From contig NC_092364.1 in NCBI RefSeq assembly GCF_030848805.1, forward strand, positions 1,240,001 to 1,304,000: a stretch of 64,000 nt of DNA. The letters run 5' to 3'. Of this stretch, positions 61,845 through 64,000 are shown in pieces; the stretch's first letter is position 1, and each line of letters begins with the position of its first letter. The DNA is from Temnothorax longispinosus. Lineage: Eukaryota > Arthropoda > Insecta > Hymenoptera > Formicidae. The notes under the pieces were generated by a model. That model was not told the DNA's origin and searched no databases. It worked only from the letters and a program-made list of their open reading frames with translations. Position numbers and translations under genes: made by a program.

Positions 61845-64000
61845 TCATGTTTGCTTCGACCTGAGTTTACTCGCAAACGCAGGACTCTGCGGATCGGTCA
61901 GCTGTTTCGTCGCTTTAGCAATTATCGGCGCTTTGTACGCCGGCATCGGTCTGGCTTTTACTTCCGTTAGCTTGCGCAGCTTTGCCTTCATCTCTTTCTC
62001 GGATTCGAGCCTCTTCTTTTCTGCTTCCTGACGCTTTGCCTCCTCCTCCATTTCCTTGCGCCTCATCTTCTCGTCAAACTCGGATCGTTCTCTCGCCCGC
62101 TTATCAGTGTTCAATTTCGGCGGATAAGCTTTTAACGGTGCTTTCTGTGCGTTATCAACAGTGCAAACGGAGTTCTTCGACTTTGGAATATGCTCTTTCT
62201 TCACCTTGGATTCAACATTCGGCTCTTTGTTTTCCTGATCTTCCGCCTGTTCGCTTACCGTACTCTTCTCCCTCGCTAAAAGATGCTCTTTCGATCTACC
62301 GCGGACCATTACGGGTTTGAAGACCGGTGCCGGATTCGCACGGAACACACGTGCCCGCTTATCCTCTTCGAGCATCTGTTTCACCAACTGCTCCTTTCTT
62401 TCAAATACTTTCCTGTCCCGATCATCAAAGCTGAATGGACACGGTAAGATGGATTTTTTTGTATTCTGTGGCTGCTGCTGTTTGCCCACAGGCGTCGGTG
62501 GCTTTGAGAAATTTGGCACTGGTCTGGCATGGAATTCTGTCTTCGTCTTGTTGGCCTCTTGCAAACTTTTCAGCCGTTGTTCCTTCTTCATCTGCAGATC
62601 CTTGTTGCGCGCCTCGAAGCTGAACGGCATGATGCGCGTCGCGTTCTTCACGACACCGGTGTCTTTTGGAACACCAAAGAACGTTATCTCCTCACGTTCC
62701 ACAGTGATACCCGAGGGATCAGTTACCACCTTCGTGACCATGTTCTTCGGACCGAATGAAACTTTATCGCGATGTGGCTGCGGACTTTTGGGTTTATGCA
62801 CGTTTGTGGCACAAGCTTTCTCATTGGATTGTGTAGAATTACGCACGGCTGCCGTAGACTTCTTTGCGACGGTTTTTGTTACCATTCGTGATTTTCGCAA
62901 TACGCTAGGCGGTATTGGATTAGCCTTTATTTGATGTTTCTTCATCTCCTCAATTTCCAATTCCTCGCGCTCTTCTCGGCTCAGCACGGTAACAGGACGC
63001 GTTCTGGTTTTCGACATGAGCGCCGGCGAAATCGGTATCGTCGTTTTCAGACGGTTCTGCGTCAGCTTTGACATATTAACCGACATACTCACGTTCGGCT
63101 TACTGCTTCTGGTGCGGAAACGTTCGGGAGTCTCGGTTTGGAAGCGCGACACCGCCTCCGCTAGACTGATGTATTTCCTGTTAGCTGGCACGCAGCGTTT
63201 CGGCTTCGTCTTCAAGCTTCGTCTATAATGCTGCCAGATAATAATCATTTGGCTATCCAAAGGCGGTGTTCGAATACCATTCTCGATCGCAGCGTCCACA
63301 TCGTCTTGACTGTCCTCTTCCTTGGCTTCCTTATTGTCGTCCGTTAATTCTTCTGATTCATTCTTAATTCTTAATTCTTGCAACTCTTCGTCATTTTCAT
63401 TGCATTCCTTATCGTCTGTCCCGTTAAATTTCTCATTATCTTCTTTGTGCTCTTCGTTATTTTTCTCATTACATTCCTCATCGTCTTCCTCGTTTTGTTT
63501 TTCTTTCTTAAGTTTGGTGTCATCTACTAGATCGTTTGGTCTCTTGGAAGCATCGTCCTCAGTGTGATTTTCATCTTGCTTCAACAGGGCATGACTAACC
63601 GACATTTCCTTCGTACTTGCAGATGTGTCGTTGATTTGCGTGCAGATACTTTTGTTAACTTTCGTGGATTTTCTCAGGGAATCTTGGCCAGATGGAACGT
63701 ATTTATTCGTTACGCTGCGACAGCCGACCGATCTGGACGATTTAACGAGTTTAGACTTATTCGGCGTTTTGAAAGTATTCGACTCGTGGGTGGTTTTGTT
63801 CAGTGCTTCTCGAATTTTAGGTGGTTTCTTACAGAGCTCCAATTTCCTCATCGCATCACTCAGCACTTGGTCGTAAGTGGTCTCTCCTATTACCTCCTTA
63901 TTATTACGATTTTTCGGAGAGATCACTTTGATAGGAGTACTCTTTATAATATCCAAGTCTGCCTGTGCCTTTGTGCTAGCGCACGTAACGTCCAACTGAG
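61845..64000 (-). CDS. TPX2-like spindle assembly factor, 3' part
   Basis: One frame stays open from the right edge to the stop at 61845, giving at least 716 codons. No ATG starts it here. The sequence at 63995-64000 reads CTCAG then TTGGAC, so it is either an exon start after a CAG acceptor or open coding continuing off the window. Order: an N-terminal region with a PDEAM-like LSDAMRKLELCKKPPKIREA; a Glu/Asp/Asn-rich acidic stretch (~residues 140-235); DSQMIIIWQHYRRSLKTKPK with a basic patch (~250-275, like the TPX2 importin-binding region); then repeated modules PFSFEARNKDLQMKKEQR ... ARPVPNF, PFSFDDRDRKVFERKEQ ... ANPAPVF and RSEFDEKMRRKEMEEEAKR ... ARPMPAYKAP. The last is the TPX2 C-terminal microtubule/kinesin-binding family signature. 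TPX2 activates Aurora A and nucleates microtubules near chromatin under RanGTP control. An Aurora-binding N-terminus is not in view. Confidence 0.85.
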   Translation of the reverse strand, partial: QLDVTCASTKAQADLDIIKSTPIKVISPKNRNNKEVIGETTYDQVLSDAMRKLELCKKPPKIREALNKTTHESNTFKTPNKSKLVKSSRSVGCRSVTNKYVPSGQDSLRKSTKVNKSICTQINDTSASTKEMSVSHALLKQDENHTEDDASKRPNDLVDDTKLKKEKQNEEDDEECNEKNNEEHKEDNEKFNGTDDKECNENDEELQELRIKNESEELTDDNKEAKEEDSQDDVDAAIENGIRTPPLDSQMIIIWQHYRRSLKTKPKRCVPANRKYISLAEAVSRFQTETPERFRTRSSKPNVSMSVNMSKLTQNRLKTTIPISPALMSKTRTRPVTVLSREEREELEIEEMKKHQIKANPIPPSVLRKSRMVTKTVAKKSTAAVRNSTQSNEKACATNVHKPKSPQPHRDKVSFGPKNMVTKVVTDPSGITVEREEITFFGVPKDTGVVKNATRIMPFSFEARNKDLQMKKEQRLKSLQEANKTKTEFHARPVPNFSKPPTPVGKQQQPQNTKKSILPCPFSFDDRDRKVFERKEQLVKQMLEEDKRARVFRANPAPVFKPVMVRGRSKEHLLAREKSTVSEQAEDQENKEPNVESKVKKEHIPKSKNSVCTVDNAQKAPLKAYPPKLNTDKRARERSEFDEKMRRKEMEEEAKRQEAEKKRLESEKEMKAKLRKLTEVKARPMPAYKAPIIAKATKQLTDPQSPAFASKLRSKQT

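Noticed and set aside
62317..62934. 205-codon plus-strand frame
   Set aside because: Antisense shadow of the TPX2-like coding sequence.

Overview
The window is eukaryotic nuclear DNA from an insect, most likely a hymenopteran and probably an ant. This placement is inference: it rests on orthologue-like proteins (Mi-2, TIM44, FAF2, TPX2, RIOK3), GT-AG introns, short MITEs, GA microsatellites and a CpG-rich background. There is no bacterial-style operon, rRNA or CRISPR array. I mapped exons by hand from splice sites and checked that the reading phase stays consistent across every junction.

Region 1 (1-36066, minus strand) is a single very large gene for an N-terminal PDZ scaffold protein. Its first coding exon (35971-36066) carries the start codon and the first half of the PDZ domain. 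A ~24-kb intron separates it from exon 2 (11879-12030), which carries the second half. Two short exons follow, then a giant exon (4012 down to the left edge, still open) with more than 1,330 codons of mostly disordered acidic sequence. An independent 349-codon frame (8211-9260) lies in the intron before the giant exon. The 24-kb intron holds at least three copies of a ~230-bp terminal-inverted-repeat MITE (a fourth lies just upstream of the gene), a Tc1-like MITE, GA microsatellites, tRNA-like pol III boxes and several GC-rich islands.

Region 2 (38264-43508): FAF2/UBXD8 (plus strand, 8 exons, 434 aa) is an ER/lipid-droplet p97 adaptor. It is followed by a convergent four-exon gene that matches only the N-terminal third of RIO kinase 3 and stops before the kinase domain.

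Region 3 (45691-57372, minus strand) is a complete 24-exon Mi-2/CHD4 nucleosome remodeller (1,966 aa). It lies head-to-head with TIM44 (58815-60583, plus strand, 6 exons, 457 aa), the matrix-side scaffold of the mitochondrial import motor. The two probably share a ~1.4-kb promoter region.

Region 4 (61845-64000, minus strand) is the 3' part of a TPX2-like spindle assembly factor that runs off the right edge.

The genes from FAF2 to TPX2 are compact housekeeping genes. The left 38 kb is a large-intron, CpG-rich locus, probably tissue-regulated. I see no shared pathway linking the genes and no operon-like system.
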